From the NCBI RefSeq assembly GCF_044502415.1, contig NZ_CP172402.1: 64,000 bases of DNA. One strand, 5' to 3'. Below are positions 35,589-44,010 of this stretch, one piece after another. Position numbers and translations under genes: made by a program. The notes under the pieces were generated by a model that was not told where the DNA came from, made no database searches, and saw nothing but the letters and a program-made list of their open reading frames with translations. The DNA comes from Haloimpatiens lingqiaonensis. GTDB lineage: Bacteria > Bacillota > Clostridia > Clostridiales > Clostridiaceae. Each line of letters begins with the position of its first letter. The first letter of the stretch is position 1.

Positions 35589-35914
35589 TTTATTCTCTCC
35601 CCTCCATAATATTTACTATAAGTAAAAAGTTATCATCGATATTTCTGCTAAAACTTTAAGCATGCTTTGGAAACTCTTATGGCTATATGTTATTAAAAAT
35701 CATTAACTCTTACTTCTTACCTTGTATAGTGTAGAGCTTAAAATTTATATTCGAAATAATAATCACTAGTTATCATATTCTTTAATTTATGTTATATTTT
35801 TTTATAATTTATAGTTACATATCTTTAATTATTGCCATTATTTCATATTTTAGTATCGATTAATGCTACTTTTTTTGATATACTAAAAAATATAAAACAT
35901 TCAAGGAGGCAAAA
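35589..35914. other. Divergent intergenic region between comEA and the D,D-carboxypeptidase
   Basis: AT-rich region that should hold the promoters of two divergent genes. I see a short heptad remnant (ACTCTTACTTCTTACC, about 35704-35719) and a TGTAGAGCTT block (35729-35738) that recurs near 50279. I found no promoter good enough to call. Confidence 0.5.
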
Positions 35915-37180
35915 ATGAAAAAGTTTCTAATTTCACTAGTCACATTTTTTTTAATATTTTGCAGTTATGCTAAAGCTTCTACTCCAACACAGCCAGCTGT
36001 TTCTGCTGATGGCGCTATAGTTTTAGATGCAAATTCAGGTAGAATATTATATTCTAAAAATATAGATACACCTTATGCCCCTGCATCTACTACAAAAATA
36101 ATGACTGCCCTTTTAACACTAGAAAACTGCAAATTAAATGACATGGTTACTGTAGGAAAAAAACCACCGGTAGCCGATGGTAGCAAAATATACATATTCG
36201 AAGGAGAAAAATTAACTGTAGAACAATTATTATATGGTCTTCTATTAGCCTCTGCAAATGACTGTGCTGAAGCATTAGCTGAGCATATAGGCGGCTCTAT
36301 AGATGGTTTTTCTCAAATGATGAATAGAAAAGCCAAAGAACTAGGTTGCAAAAACACAAACTTTGTAAACCCTAGTGGCCTTTATGATGATAAACATAGA
36401 ACTTCTGCTAGAGATTTAGCTTTGATAATGAAAGAACTTGTAAAACAACCTGAATACTCAAAGATTGCAAAAACTAGTTCTTACAAAATACCACCTACTA
36501 ATGTATGCAAGGAAGAACGTCCTTTATGGAATGAGAATAAACTTGTACAACCCTATTCAAAATTTTATTATAATATTTGTGAGGGAGGTAAAACAGGATA
36601 TACTATACAATCTCTCCATTCTTATGTAGCTAGTGCTTCAAAAGATAATCATAGATTAATAGTTGCATTAACTCATGACAATAATAAAACATATTTTAAT
36701 GATTCTTTAGCACTTTTTAAATATGCATATGAAAATTTTGATTTAGTGGAGCCTTACTTAAAGGGACAAACCATAGAAAATTATTCAATAAACAAGAACT
36801 CAAGCATACCTTTAAGCTTAGGGGAAAATTTTTACTATACTATAGAAAAAACCTTAGCCTCAAAAGCTTCTTTTAAAATAGAACCTAAACTAAATGAAAA
36901 TTTAGGAAAAGCTTCTTTAAAGAAAGGTGATACTATAGGAACAGCACAAGTAAAATTAGATGGTAAATCTATAGGTGAGGTAAAACTATTAAGTGGAAAG
37001 GACTATACACCTAAAACCACTGCCTCTACTGTTCTAACTAATACCGTAAGTACAGGAAAAACTATTTTAAAATATGTATTTTATGTATTTATTATAATTT
37101 TAGCTATTTATATAGTTCTTAGGATAATTTTAATAATAAAAAGAAAAAAAAGAAGAAAAAGATTTAAATATAAAAAGTAA
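35915..37180 (+). CDS. D-alanyl-D-alanine carboxypeptidase (DacF-like, PBP5/6 family)
   Basis: Penicillin-binding protein that trims the terminal D-Ala of peptidoglycan stem peptides. A signal peptide (about 1-22) is followed by the S11 catalytic domain with STTK (SxxK, about 58-61), SANDCAEA (SxN) and GGKTGYT (KTG), then the C-terminal PBP5-like beta domain. It ends in a membrane segment (about 390-408) and a very basic tail of Lys/Arg, giving a second anchor. AAGGAGG precedes the ATG. B. subtilis dacF is a forespore gene; whether this gene is sporulation-controlled is not visible. Confidence 0.92.
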   Translation: MKKFLISLVTFFLIFCSYAKASTPTQPAVSADGAIVLDANSGRILYSKNIDTPYAPASTTKIMTALLTLENCKLNDMVTVGKKPPVADGSKIYIFEGEKLTVEQLLYGLLLASANDCAEALAEHIGGSIDGFSQMMNRKAKELGCKNTNFVNPSGLYDDKHRTSARDLALIMKELVKQPEYSKIAKTSSYKIPPTNVCKEERPLWNENKLVQPYSKFYYNICEGGKTGYTIQSLHSYVASASKDNHRLIVALTHDNNKTYFNDSLALFKYAYENFDLVEPYLKGQTIENYSINKNSSIPLSLGENFYYTIEKTLASKASFKIEPKLNENLGKASLKKGDTIGTAQVKLDGKSIGEVKLLSGKDYTPKTTASTVLTNTVSTGKTILKYVFYVFIIILAIYIVLRIILIIKRKKRRKRFKYKK

Positions 37181-37214
37181 GTCCACAATAAAAGATCTTT
37201 TAATCTATTAAAAG

Positions 37215-37258
37215 AAAAGGTATAACCACTTCAATTTAATGAATCAGTTATACCTTTT
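37215..37258. terminator. Bidirectional terminator between convergent genes
   Basis: AAAAGGTATAAC (37215-37226) pairs perfectly with GTTATACCTTTT (37247-37258), with A/T runs on both sides. The same hairpin in diverged form occurs in repeat island 1 (about 14272-14320), so it is also a repeat module. The nearby ATTAAAGATTTTCCATAACG (37283-37302) is another shared module. Confidence 0.72.
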
Positions 37259-37324
37259 CCTATTATACCATTGCTTACATTCAATTAAAGATTTTCCATA
37301 ACGCAATGGAGAAAAATCCCCCTT

Positions 37325-37408
37325 ACCTCTCACTTCTCACTTCTCACTTCTCACTTCTTACTTTTTACTTCTTACTTCTTACTTTTTACTTCTCACTTAT
37401 TACTTCTT
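37325..37408. repeat. Heptanucleotide array (ACTTCTC/ACTTCTT)12 running into a gene
   Basis: Twelve contiguous 7-bp units of the form ACTTNTN. The last units (37386-37408) encode the final codons and stop of the RluA-family synthase on the minus strand, so the array has replaced or extended the gene's 3' end. Confidence 0.93.
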
Positions 37409-38313
37409 CTGTATTAAAATTTTCTATTTTCGAAATCAACTCTTTCATGTCTTCTGGCATTCCACATTCTAATTGGACTATGTGTCCATCCCTAGGGTGA
37501 GGGAAGGACAATTTAAATGCATGTAAAGCCTGCCTTACTATATAGTCTTTTTCCTCTTTTCCATATAGTATATCACCATATAGAGGATGTCCTAAGCTAC
37601 TTAAGTGCACCCTTATTTGATGGGTTCTTCCTGTTTCTAATTTTAACTTAACCAAGTCTCACTCCAGCATAGCTTTCTAATACAGTATAATGAGTTATAC
37701 TCTCCTGTCCCCTTACATCTATTACCCTTTGTATGCTATCATCATCAGTTCTATATATAGGCTTATCTATTGTGCCGGATTTTTGTTTTAAATTTCCATG
37801 TACTATGGCTAAATACTCCTTTTGAAAAGTTTCTTCCTTCATATCCCTAGCTAACGCCATATGGGCAAATTGGTTTTTTGCAATTAAAATAAGACCAGAG
37901 GTATCCATATCAAGCCTACTTACTAGCCTAACTATGCAATTTTCTCCTTTTTCTTTAAAATAGTATAGAAGTCCATTGGATAGAGTACCTGTTGGATAAC
38001 TTCTAGTAGGGTGAACCACCATACCTGGAGCTTTATTTAAAACTATTACGTCCTCATCTTCATATACAATATGTAAATCCATTTTTTCTGGTGGTATATT
38101 TTGTTCCTCTTCCTTGTTTATCTTTATTTCTATTACATCCCCTACTGCAACTTTATTGTTTAACCTAGCATTTTTACCATTTACTTTTATTCTTCTATCA
38201 TTTATTGAGTTTCTTATAAACCTGCTGGACAATTGTAATGTAAATTTCAAGTATTCTTTTAGCTTAACTTCTTCTTGCCCTTTTTTAACTATATATTTTA
38301 TTATATTATCCAT
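37386..38313 (-). pseudogene. RluA-family pseudouridine synthase, frameshifted as sequenced
   Basis: Ribosomal large-subunit pseudouridine synthase of the RluA/RluD family, split by one base. The first frame (38313 down to 37648) has an S4 domain (about 15-75), the VVLNKAPGMVVHPTRSYPTGTLSNGLLYYF block and the catalytic-Asp motif VSRLDMDTSGL, then runs out after ESYAGVRLG. The second frame resumes at VKLKLETGRTHQIRVHLSSLGHPLYGD. CTTGGTTAAG (forward 37652-37653 are CC) needs one G fewer to read L-V-K; repaired, the protein has 308 residues, a normal length. The start at 38313 has GAGG six bases upstream. The last codons fall in a heptad array. Confidence 0.87.
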
Positions 38314-38335
38314 AATTTTCCTCACCTTCATTAAA

Positions 38336-38367
38336 AGCAAAGGCCATGTAATTAAACATAGCCTTTT
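38336..38367 (-). terminator. Probable terminator after the LCP gene
   Basis: On the minus strand AAAAGGCTATGT pairs with ACATGGCCTTT (one mismatch) and is followed by a T-rich stretch. It lies in the 67-bp gap before the pseudouridine synthase. Confidence 0.6.
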
Positions 38368-38380
38368 AATATCTCAAATT

Positions 38381-39667
38381 TTATTTAATATAATCTTGAT
38401 CTTCACCTAACATAACGGTTATATCAGAATTGCCTTCTGAACCTGAGTTTTGTTCTATTTTATTTATTTTGAATTCTCTTTTAATATTTTTAATGACGCT
38501 ATCTTCTAAAGGCTTGTTAAAAATTATTTTACTCTCATTAACTCTTTCAGCATTGCCCGTCTCTATATGAGTATATCCCATCTTTCTTAAATATTCCGCA
38601 TAGTTTGCTGCCAAACCAGATTTTTTAGTTGTATTTAATACTTTAATATTTAAAGATCCCTTATCTATTGCCATCGTTTTAGATCCTCTAAGTTCCTTTA
38701 ATAATTCTGTACTCTTTTCTTCATCATATATGAAATAAGAAGTTTTACCTATATATTTTCCCTCTCCTGCAAGAGTTGACATCTTAATATTTGAAGAATC
38801 TACTTTAGCTACAGACATACCATAGGATATTATTTCTTTAGGTGACATATTAGTAGTTATATATTTAGAAGCTATATCTAATATATCTTTAAGTTTTAAA
38901 ACTATACTAGGGCTTTTTGCCTTTTCTATAACTTTTTCTATAAATAAATGCTGATTTCTAATTCTTCCTATATCCCCTTCAGCTAATCCCGTGTTATCAT
39001 TATTTTTTCTCCATCTAAAGAATTCCTCTGCCTTTTTACCATCTAGGTGAGCCACTGTTCCCTTTTTAAAGTGTATGCTTAAATTTTGGCCAGGATCATC
39101 GTAGTTCATATTATATTCTATAGGCATATCTACCCCTCCTATAGAATCTATTACCTTTCTAAAACCTTCATAATCTAATTTAACATAATAATTTATATCT
39201 ATTCCCAATAACTCTTCTACAGAATCAATAGCACCTTTCATTCCACCTAGAACATGAGCATTATTTATCTTTTGAGCACCTCCATTTATTTCTACCTTCG
39301 TATCCCTTGGAACTGATACTATATGAGCTTTTTTCTCTTTAGGATCATAATGCATAACCATCATTGTATCTGTCCTTTTAGGTACATTTGCTCCTTTAAG
39401 CTTAGGATCTCCAATATCCACCCCAACTATAAGTATATTTACTGGGTCATTTTTTTCTACCTTTGGAGTTTCTACTATGTCTTTTGGATTTTTATTATCC
39501 ATATTTTGTCCCATCTTATATAAGGAATACCATGAATATGTGCCGAATCCTAATAACGCTATTAAAGCTATAAGTAGAATTCCTAGAAAAAATCTTTTAA
39601 CTCTATTTTTCTTCTTTTTCTTTACAACTTTTTTCTTTACAATTTTTTTATTGCTTCTCTTGTCCAT
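38381..39667 (-). CDS. LytR-CpsA-Psr (LCP) family cell-wall ligase
   Basis: Membrane-anchored phosphotransferase that attaches teichoic acids or polysaccharides to peptidoglycan. It has a strongly basic N terminus (about 1-24), one membrane helix (about 25-45) and the extracellular LCP domain with NILIVGVDIGD, KRTDTMMVMHYDPK, VSVPRDTKVEI, and the Arg cluster RIRNQHLFIEKV. A C-terminal LytR_C-type domain begins about residue 340 (IKVLNTTKKSGLAANYAEYL). Its start abuts the yqeK stop, so the two are coupled. The gene usually found next, rsfS, is not here. Confidence 0.93.
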   Translation of the reverse strand: MDKRSNKKIVKKKVVKKKKKNRVKRFFLGILLIALIALLGFGTYSWYSLYKMGQNMDNKNPKDIVETPKVEKNDPVNILIVGVDIGDPKLKGANVPKRTDTMMVMHYDPKEKKAHIVSVPRDTKVEINGGAQKINNAHVLGGMKGAIDSVEELLGIDINYYVKLDYEGFRKVIDSIGGVDMPIEYNMNYDDPGQNLSIHFKKGTVAHLDGKKAEEFFRWRKNNDNTGLAEGDIGRIRNQHLFIEKVIEKAKSPSIVLKLKDILDIASKYITTNMSPKEIISYGMSVAKVDSSNIKMSTLAGEGKYIGKTSYFIYDEEKSTELLKELRGSKTMAIDKGSLNIKVLNTTKKSGLAANYAEYLRKMGYTHIETGNAERVNESKIIFNKPLEDSVIKNIKREFKINKIEQNSGSEGNSDITVMLGEDQDYIK

Positions 39668-40255
39668 CTATTCTTCCACCTTCAACTTTCCATTTATAAT
39701 AGCGTAATTTCTAGCAGCTATGGTATCTCCATGTAAAAGTTCGCCCTTAGAAATCACATAATTAATAGTATTATCAAAAGCCATTATAAGTGCTTTATCC
39801 AAATCTTCAAAAGCTGCTTCTCTTAAATTCTCTACTCCATTAAAATTTCTTGAAGGTTCAATATAATCACCTATGTATATGATTTTTTCCAAAGTTGTCA
39901 TATTTCTCTTCCCTGTAGTATGAAACTTTATAGAATTTAGTATATCTCTATCCTTTATATTCATAACTTTTTCTGCAATTATGGCACCAGCTAAACCGTG
40001 CAAAAGTTGAGGTTGTTTTTGGCTAACTTCATCTACTATATAACCTTCTTGCCTAACCATTTGTATTAATTTATCATTGCTTAGATTTTTGGCACAATCA
40101 TGCACAATCCCTGCTATTTTAGCCTTTTGAACTAAGCTTTTATCATATTTTATGGCTAACTTTTCCGCTACATCTCGTACTCCTAAACTATGTTTAAATC
40201 TGGATTCTTTTAAATTAACTTTTAAGTAATTTAATATAGTCTCCTCATCCCACAT
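39668..40255 (-). CDS. yqeK: HD-domain hydrolase YqeK (Ap4A hydrolase family)
   Basis: HD-superfamily protein of 195 residues. The family hydrolyses diadenosine tetraphosphate symmetrically. Metal ligands are visible: His in FKHSLGVRDVAE, the HD pair in IAGIVHDCAKN, His in LLHGLAGA and KFHTTGK, and Asp in IGDYIEPSR. It lies 12 bases after nadD, a conserved nadD-yqeK pair, and directly before the LCP gene. Confidence 0.93.
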   Translation of the reverse strand: MWDEETILNYLKVNLKESRFKHSLGVRDVAEKLAIKYDKSLVQKAKIAGIVHDCAKNLSNDKLIQMVRQEGYIVDEVSQKQPQLLHGLAGAIIAEKVMNIKDRDILNSIKFHTTGKRNMTTLEKIIYIGDYIEPSRNFNGVENLREAAFEDLDKALIMAFDNTINYVISKGELLHGDTIAARNYAIINGKLKVEE

Positions 40256-40267
40256 ATATTAATCCTC

Positions 40268-40870
40268 CTAAATGTATAGCTCCTTATGTTTTATGTACTC
40301 ATCTACTCCTTTTGGAAGCAAATAATAAACTTCTTGTCCATTTTTTATCATGTTCTTTATTTCAGTGGATGAAATATCTAATAAAGGTATATCCAAAAAT
40401 TCAATATTTTTCTTATATTTATTTTGGATAAATTCCTTCCATTTTAATATATCACATATATTGTAACCCGGTCTGTTAAAAACGATAAATTTACAATTTG
40501 ATAAAATATCATCTACATTTTTCCAGGTTTCAATTTCCATTAAACAATCTACGCCTGTTATAAAATACCATTCTGTATCTTTTTCAGAGTTTTTAAAGTA
40601 TTCTATAGTTTCATAACTATAACTCAATCCTCTTTTTTCTATCTCATAAGAGCTTAATTCAAAATTCTTTTCTCCCTTTATTGCCTCAAAGATCATGTGG
40701 TATCTTAACTTGCTATCAGTTATAATTCTTTCTGTTTTATGAGGTGGATTGCCACTGGGAACAAATATTATCTTGTCTAAATTAAGCTTATATAGGGCCT
40801 GGTATGCTATATACAAGTGCCCTATATGTATAGGATCAAAGGTTCCTCCAAAAATAGCCTTCTTAGTCAT
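40268..40870 (-). CDS. nadD: Nicotinate-nucleotide adenylyltransferase
   Basis: Adds AMP to nicotinate mononucleotide in NAD synthesis. The nucleotidyltransferase motif GGTFDPIHIGHLYIA (about 7-21) contains the HxGH pair, FVPSGNPPHK follows, and the C-terminal ISSTEIKNMI is the ISSTxxR-type motif with the final basic residue replaced by Lys. The length is 200. The ATG at 40870 has a modest AAAGAAG; the reading six codons longer lacks any ribosome-binding site. Confidence 0.94.
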   Translation of the reverse strand: MTKKAIFGGTFDPIHIGHLYIAYQALYKLNLDKIIFVPSGNPPHKTERIITDSKLRYHMIFEAIKGEKNFELSSYEIEKRGLSYSYETIEYFKNSEKDTEWYFITGVDCLMEIETWKNVDDILSNCKFIVFNRPGYNICDILKWKEFIQNKYKKNIEFLDIPLLDISSTEIKNMIKNGQEVYYLLPKGVDEYIKHKELYI

Positions 40871-40903
40871 ATTGCATTCTTCTTTCATTAAATAATTAAA
40901 CTA

Positions 40904-41194
40904 TTATGGTAATTCTATTTTAGGTTTCTTTTGAGATTTTTTATATAAAACAAATTTATTTCCTATGCATTGAACTCCATCACATTTAATTTTTTCACAT
41001 ATGATATCTGAAGCTTCTCTTGCAGTAAATTCACTGTTATTTAATACACTTAGTTTTATAAGTTCTCTAGCTTCTAAAGCATCTTCTATTTGCTTTAAAA
41101 AAGGTTCATTTATGCCACCTTTACCTACTTGAAATATTGGAGTAATTGTATTAGCTAAGCTTCTTAAGTAACTTCTTTGTTTGCTTGTCATCAT
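40904..41194 (-). CDS. yhbY: Ribosome assembly RNA-binding protein YhbY
   Basis: CRM-domain protein of 96 residues that binds pre-50S particles. The conserved start TSKQRSYLRSLANTITPIFQVGKGGINEPF and the GxxG loop in the same block identify it. It lies between obgE and nadD, in a cluster concerned with 50S assembly. Confidence 0.94.
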   Translation of the reverse strand: MMTSKQRSYLRSLANTITPIFQVGKGGINEPFLKQIEDALEARELIKLSVLNNSEFTAREASDIICEKIKCDGVQCIGNKFVLYKKSQKKPKIELP

Positions 41195-41212
41195 AATAAA
41201 TGTTTCCTCCCA

Positions 41213-42490
41213 TTAAAATAAATATTCAAATTCAAAATCATTTAATCTAACTATTTCACCATCTTCTATTCCCATTTCCTTTAATTCTTCAAATATACCT
41301 TTATTTTTAAGTACTTTATGGAAATATTTTAGAGAATCTGGATCATTTACATTTACTGCACTTAGTAATCTATCTACAAAAGTTCCTTCTACTACATAAA
41401 CACCATCTTCATCTTTTCTTATAGTATAAGTAAATTTCTTTTCTTCTGGTATATACATTTCTTCTTCTGGTATTTCAAGTTCTGAAACAGGTATTGTACT
41501 AAGCATTCTAGCACATTCCTTCATAAGGTCAGCTACTCCCTCTTGAGTTGCTGCTGATATCTTAAATATATTTTTGTATCCCATTTCTTCTAATTTATTT
41601 TTAAAGTTTTCAAAGGCTTCATCATCATAAAGCATATCACTTTTATTGGCTGCAACAATTTGAGGTCTATCCCATAATTTAACACTGTACTTTTTTAATT
41701 CATCGTTTATTTTTACAAAATCTTCAATAGGATCTCTTCCTTCTACACCAGAAATATCCACTACGTGTATTAAAAGTCTAGTTCTTTCTATATGTCTTAA
41801 AAATTCTAGTCCTAATCCTACACCCTCTGCAGCACCTTCTATTATTCCTGGAATATCAGCCATTACAAAAGCTGGTGCCTCAGGTACAGATACCACGCCT
41901 AAATTAGGCTTTAAAGTTGTAAAATGATAGTTAGCTATCTTAGGTCTAGCCTTTGAAACAGTAGAAAGCAGTGTGGATTTTCCCACGTTAGGGAATCCAA
42001 TTAGTCCCACATCCGCCAAAAGCTTTAATTCAAGAATTATGAATCTTTCTTCTCCTGGCATACCTGGTTCTGCAAAGGAAGGTGCCTGTCTTGTAGGCGT
42101 TGCGTATTTAGCATTACCTTTTCCGCCTTTGCCACCTTTTGCTATTACAAATTTATCTCCTTCATGAGATAAATCAACCATTACTTTATTTGTTTCAAAA
42201 TCTTTTATAACTGTACCTGTAGGAACTTTTATGTATAAGTCTTCTCCATCTTTTCCATAACACTTGCTTTTTCCACCATTTTCCCCTGGTTCAGCTACAT
42301 ATTTTCTACGATATGTAAAGTCAAGTAAAGTAGTTAATTGTGAATCTGCTACCAAAATCACATTTCCACCTTTACCTCCATCTCCACCATCAGGACCGCC
42401 TAGAGCAACATATTTCTCTCTTCTAAAGGATATAGCTCCATCTCCGCCTTTGCCGGATTTAACAAATATTTTCGCTGTATCAATAAACAT
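41213..42490 (-). CDS. obgE: GTPase ObgE (CgtA)
   Basis: Essential GTPase in 50S assembly and stress control. It has a glycine-rich Obg domain (about 1-158: GGDGAISFRREKYVALGGPDGGDGG), a G domain with GFPNVGKSTLL, DIPGIIEGAAEG and NKSD, and an OCT C-terminal domain (about 345-425). It is 425 residues from the ATG at 42490, six bases after AAGGTG; the GTG three codons upstream overlaps that site. It heads the obgE-yhbY-nadD-yqeK-LCP run. Confidence 0.96.
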   Translation of the reverse strand: MFIDTAKIFVKSGKGGDGAISFRREKYVALGGPDGGDGGKGGNVILVADSQLTTLLDFTYRRKYVAEPGENGGKSKCYGKDGEDLYIKVPTGTVIKDFETNKVMVDLSHEGDKFVIAKGGKGGKGNAKYATPTRQAPSFAEPGMPGEERFIILELKLLADVGLIGFPNVGKSTLLSTVSKARPKIANYHFTTLKPNLGVVSVPEAPAFVMADIPGIIEGAAEGVGLGLEFLRHIERTRLLIHVVDISGVEGRDPIEDFVKINDELKKYSVKLWDRPQIVAANKSDMLYDDEAFENFKNKLEEMGYKNIFKISAATQEGVADLMKECARMLSTIPVSELEIPEEEMYIPEEKKFTYTIRKDEDGVYVVEGTFVDRLLSAVNVNDPDSLKYFHKVLKNKGIFEELKEMGIEDGEIVRLNDFEFEYLF

Positions 42491-42499
42491 ATTTTTCAC

Positions 42500-42913
42500 C
42501 TTACCTTAATTAATATTTAGTTCAGTTCTAATACCTCTTTAATCTAAAATTCTCACTATATAATTGTATATTATAAATTATGATTACATTAAATAGTTAT
42601 TTAGTAACTGCTGTGCAATTTAAATAAAAGTTTTTATAACAATATTTTAATTTTAAACAAATATTGCTATTATAGCGTATTCTAAATAATGCAACACAAC
42701 ATTTGTAATATATCCATTTTATAAAATCTATTAAAAAAATATATGTAAACAAATTTTAAATTGTTATTTTCTATTTCATTAAATATATTATTTACTAAAT
42801 TAAACTTTTTATAATAATTATCCTTAAAACAAAATACTTCCTGCATTTGTCTTTATATATAATCCCATAGCTTTTTTCCATAATTTCATCACAGGTTATT
42901 TCATATATAAGTT
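42500..42913. other. Intergenic region upstream of obgE
   Basis: About 410 bp of very AT-rich DNA. A TATAAT on the minus strand (42669-42674) with a poor -35 is the best promoter candidate for obgE; a long leader would result. I see no repeat element, RNA gene or small reading frame that I can support. Confidence 0.45.
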
Positions 42914-42940
42914 TTAAAAAAGCACCCCTGAAGGGTGCCT
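42914..42940 (-). terminator. Terminator of the rplU-prp-rpmA operon
   Basis: On the minus strand GCACCC-TTCAG-GGGTGC is followed by TTTTTT, four bases after the rpmA stop. Confidence 0.85.
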
Positions 42941-42943
42941 TTA

Positions 42944-43246
42944 CTATTCAGCTATTTCAACTTCTGCTTCAACTGGGTAGATACTTGCTTTTTTCTTGTC
43001 TCTTCCCATTCTTTCATATTTAACAACACCATCTATCTTAGCAAAAAGAGTATCGTCTCCGCCTCTTCCTACGTTAAGACCTGGGTGAATCTTTGTTCCT
43101 CTTTGTCTAACTAGGATATTTCCTGCTAAAACAAATTGTCCGTCTGCACATTTAGTTCCAAGTCTTTTAGATTCACTATCTCTACCGTTCTTAGAACTAC
43201 CAACTCCTTTTTTATGAGCTAGTAATTGTAAGTTAACTAATAACAT
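42944..43246 (-). CDS. rpmA: 50S ribosomal protein L27 with cleavable N-terminal extension
   Basis: L27 sits at the peptidyl-transferase centre. The 100 residues start MLLVNLQLLAHKKGVGSSKNG: the stretch before HKKG is the Firmicute extension that Prp must remove so that L27 can work. The Prp gene is directly upstream. The rest (GRDSESKRLGTKCADGQFV, ILVRQRGTKIHPGLNVGRG) is canonical. GGAGGTGT precedes the ATG. Confidence 0.97.
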   Translation of the reverse strand: MLLVNLQLLAHKKGVGSSKNGRDSESKRLGTKCADGQFVLAGNILVRQRGTKIHPGLNVGRGGDDTLFAKIDGVVKYERMGRDKKKASIYPVEAEVEIAE

Positions 43247-43249
43247 GGG

Positions 43250-43576
43250 TTACACCTCCTCTTCGTGCACTTTTATATAACCACCGTAATTGCTCTGGAT
43301 ATTTTTTAATCCTAAAAGCAATGTTTCCATCAAAACTTGACATCTATCTATTTCCTCTGGAGAATTATCTTCAATATTTATATTTATATAACCCTCTTCT
43401 GCAGAACAATCTGCCTGTATATTAAGTACTGTAAGAATTCCATCTCCTACGGAACATGAAATTGCAGTAGCTGCACTACAAACTATGTCGCTGCCCTCTT
43501 CAGAGTAATCTGAATGCCCTTCTAAGCTGATGCAAACAAGTTTCTCTTTTTTTCGTTTAGCTTTTACACTAATCAT
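43250..43576 (-). CDS. prp: Ribosomal-processing cysteine protease Prp
   Basis: Protease of 108 residues that cleaves the L27 N-terminal extension. The catalytic His and Cys are in LEGHSDYSEEGSDIVCSAATAIS (about H20 and C33). It lies between rplU (2 bp) and rpmA (3 bp), matching B. subtilis ysxB. The extension on L27 fits an active Prp. Confidence 0.95.
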   Translation of the reverse strand: MISVKAKRKKEKLVCISLEGHSDYSEEGSDIVCSAATAISCSVGDGILTVLNIQADCSAEEGYININIEDNSPEEIDRCQVLMETLLLGLKNIQSNYGGYIKVHEEEV

Positions 43577-43578
43577 AA

Positions 43579-43890
43579 TTATGCTTCTATTGATTCAATT
43601 TGTAATCTAGTGTATGGTTGTCTGTGGCCTTGTTTTTTTCTAAAGTGCTTCTTACGTTTGTATTTCATAACTATAACTTTTTTAGCTTTTCCTTGCTCAA
43701 GTACTTTAGCTACAACTTTAGCACCTTCAACTACAGGCTTTCCTACTACTAAATTACCATCCTTGCTTACTACAAGAACGTCAGTTAATTCAACTGTTGA
43801 ATCAACTTCTGCATTTAATTTTTCAACGAATATAACGTCTCCTTGAGAAACTTTATATTGCTTTCCTCCTGTTGCTACAACTGCGTACAT
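43579..43890 (-). CDS. rplU: 50S ribosomal protein L21
   Basis: Large-subunit protein that binds 23S rRNA. The 103 residues begin MYAVVATGGKQYKVSQGDVIFVEKL and end with KRKKHFRKKQGHRQPYTRLQIESI, the family signature. GAGGAGGTG precedes the ATG. It is the first gene of rplU-prp-rpmA, with a leader RNA and promoter upstream. Confidence 0.98.
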   Translation of the reverse strand: MYAVVATGGKQYKVSQGDVIFVEKLNAEVDSTVELTDVLVVSKDGNLVVGKPVVEGAKVVAKVLEQGKAKKVIVMKYKRKKHFRKKQGHRQPYTRLQIESIEA

Positions 43891-43968
43891 TAAAATACAC
43901 CTCCTCTATCCAGTCTCGCCATCAAAGGCACGCATTCTGCGTTTAAAACCTTATCTGAGCGGTCTACA
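43891..43968 (-). ncRNA. Probable L21 leader (autoregulatory 5' UTR)
   Basis: The 78-nt leader between the promoter and rplU contains a compact hairpin (ACGCA-GAA-TGCGT) and conserved-looking GCGAGACTGGAT close to the ribosome-binding site, as in the Firmicute L21 leader family in which L21 is thought to repress its own operon. Assignment is by memory of the motif and by position. Confidence 0.6.
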
Positions 43969-43974
43969 AATGAC

Positions 43975-44003
43975 ATTTTATCACAACAAAACCCATTTGT
44001 AAA
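43975..44003 (-). promoter_or_regulatory. Sigma-A promoter of rplU-prp-rpmA
   Basis: On the minus strand TTTACA (43998-44003), 17-base spacer, TAAAAT (43975-43980): 5 of 6 matches in each hexamer. Confidence 0.75.
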
Positions 44004-44010
44004 GGAAAAT

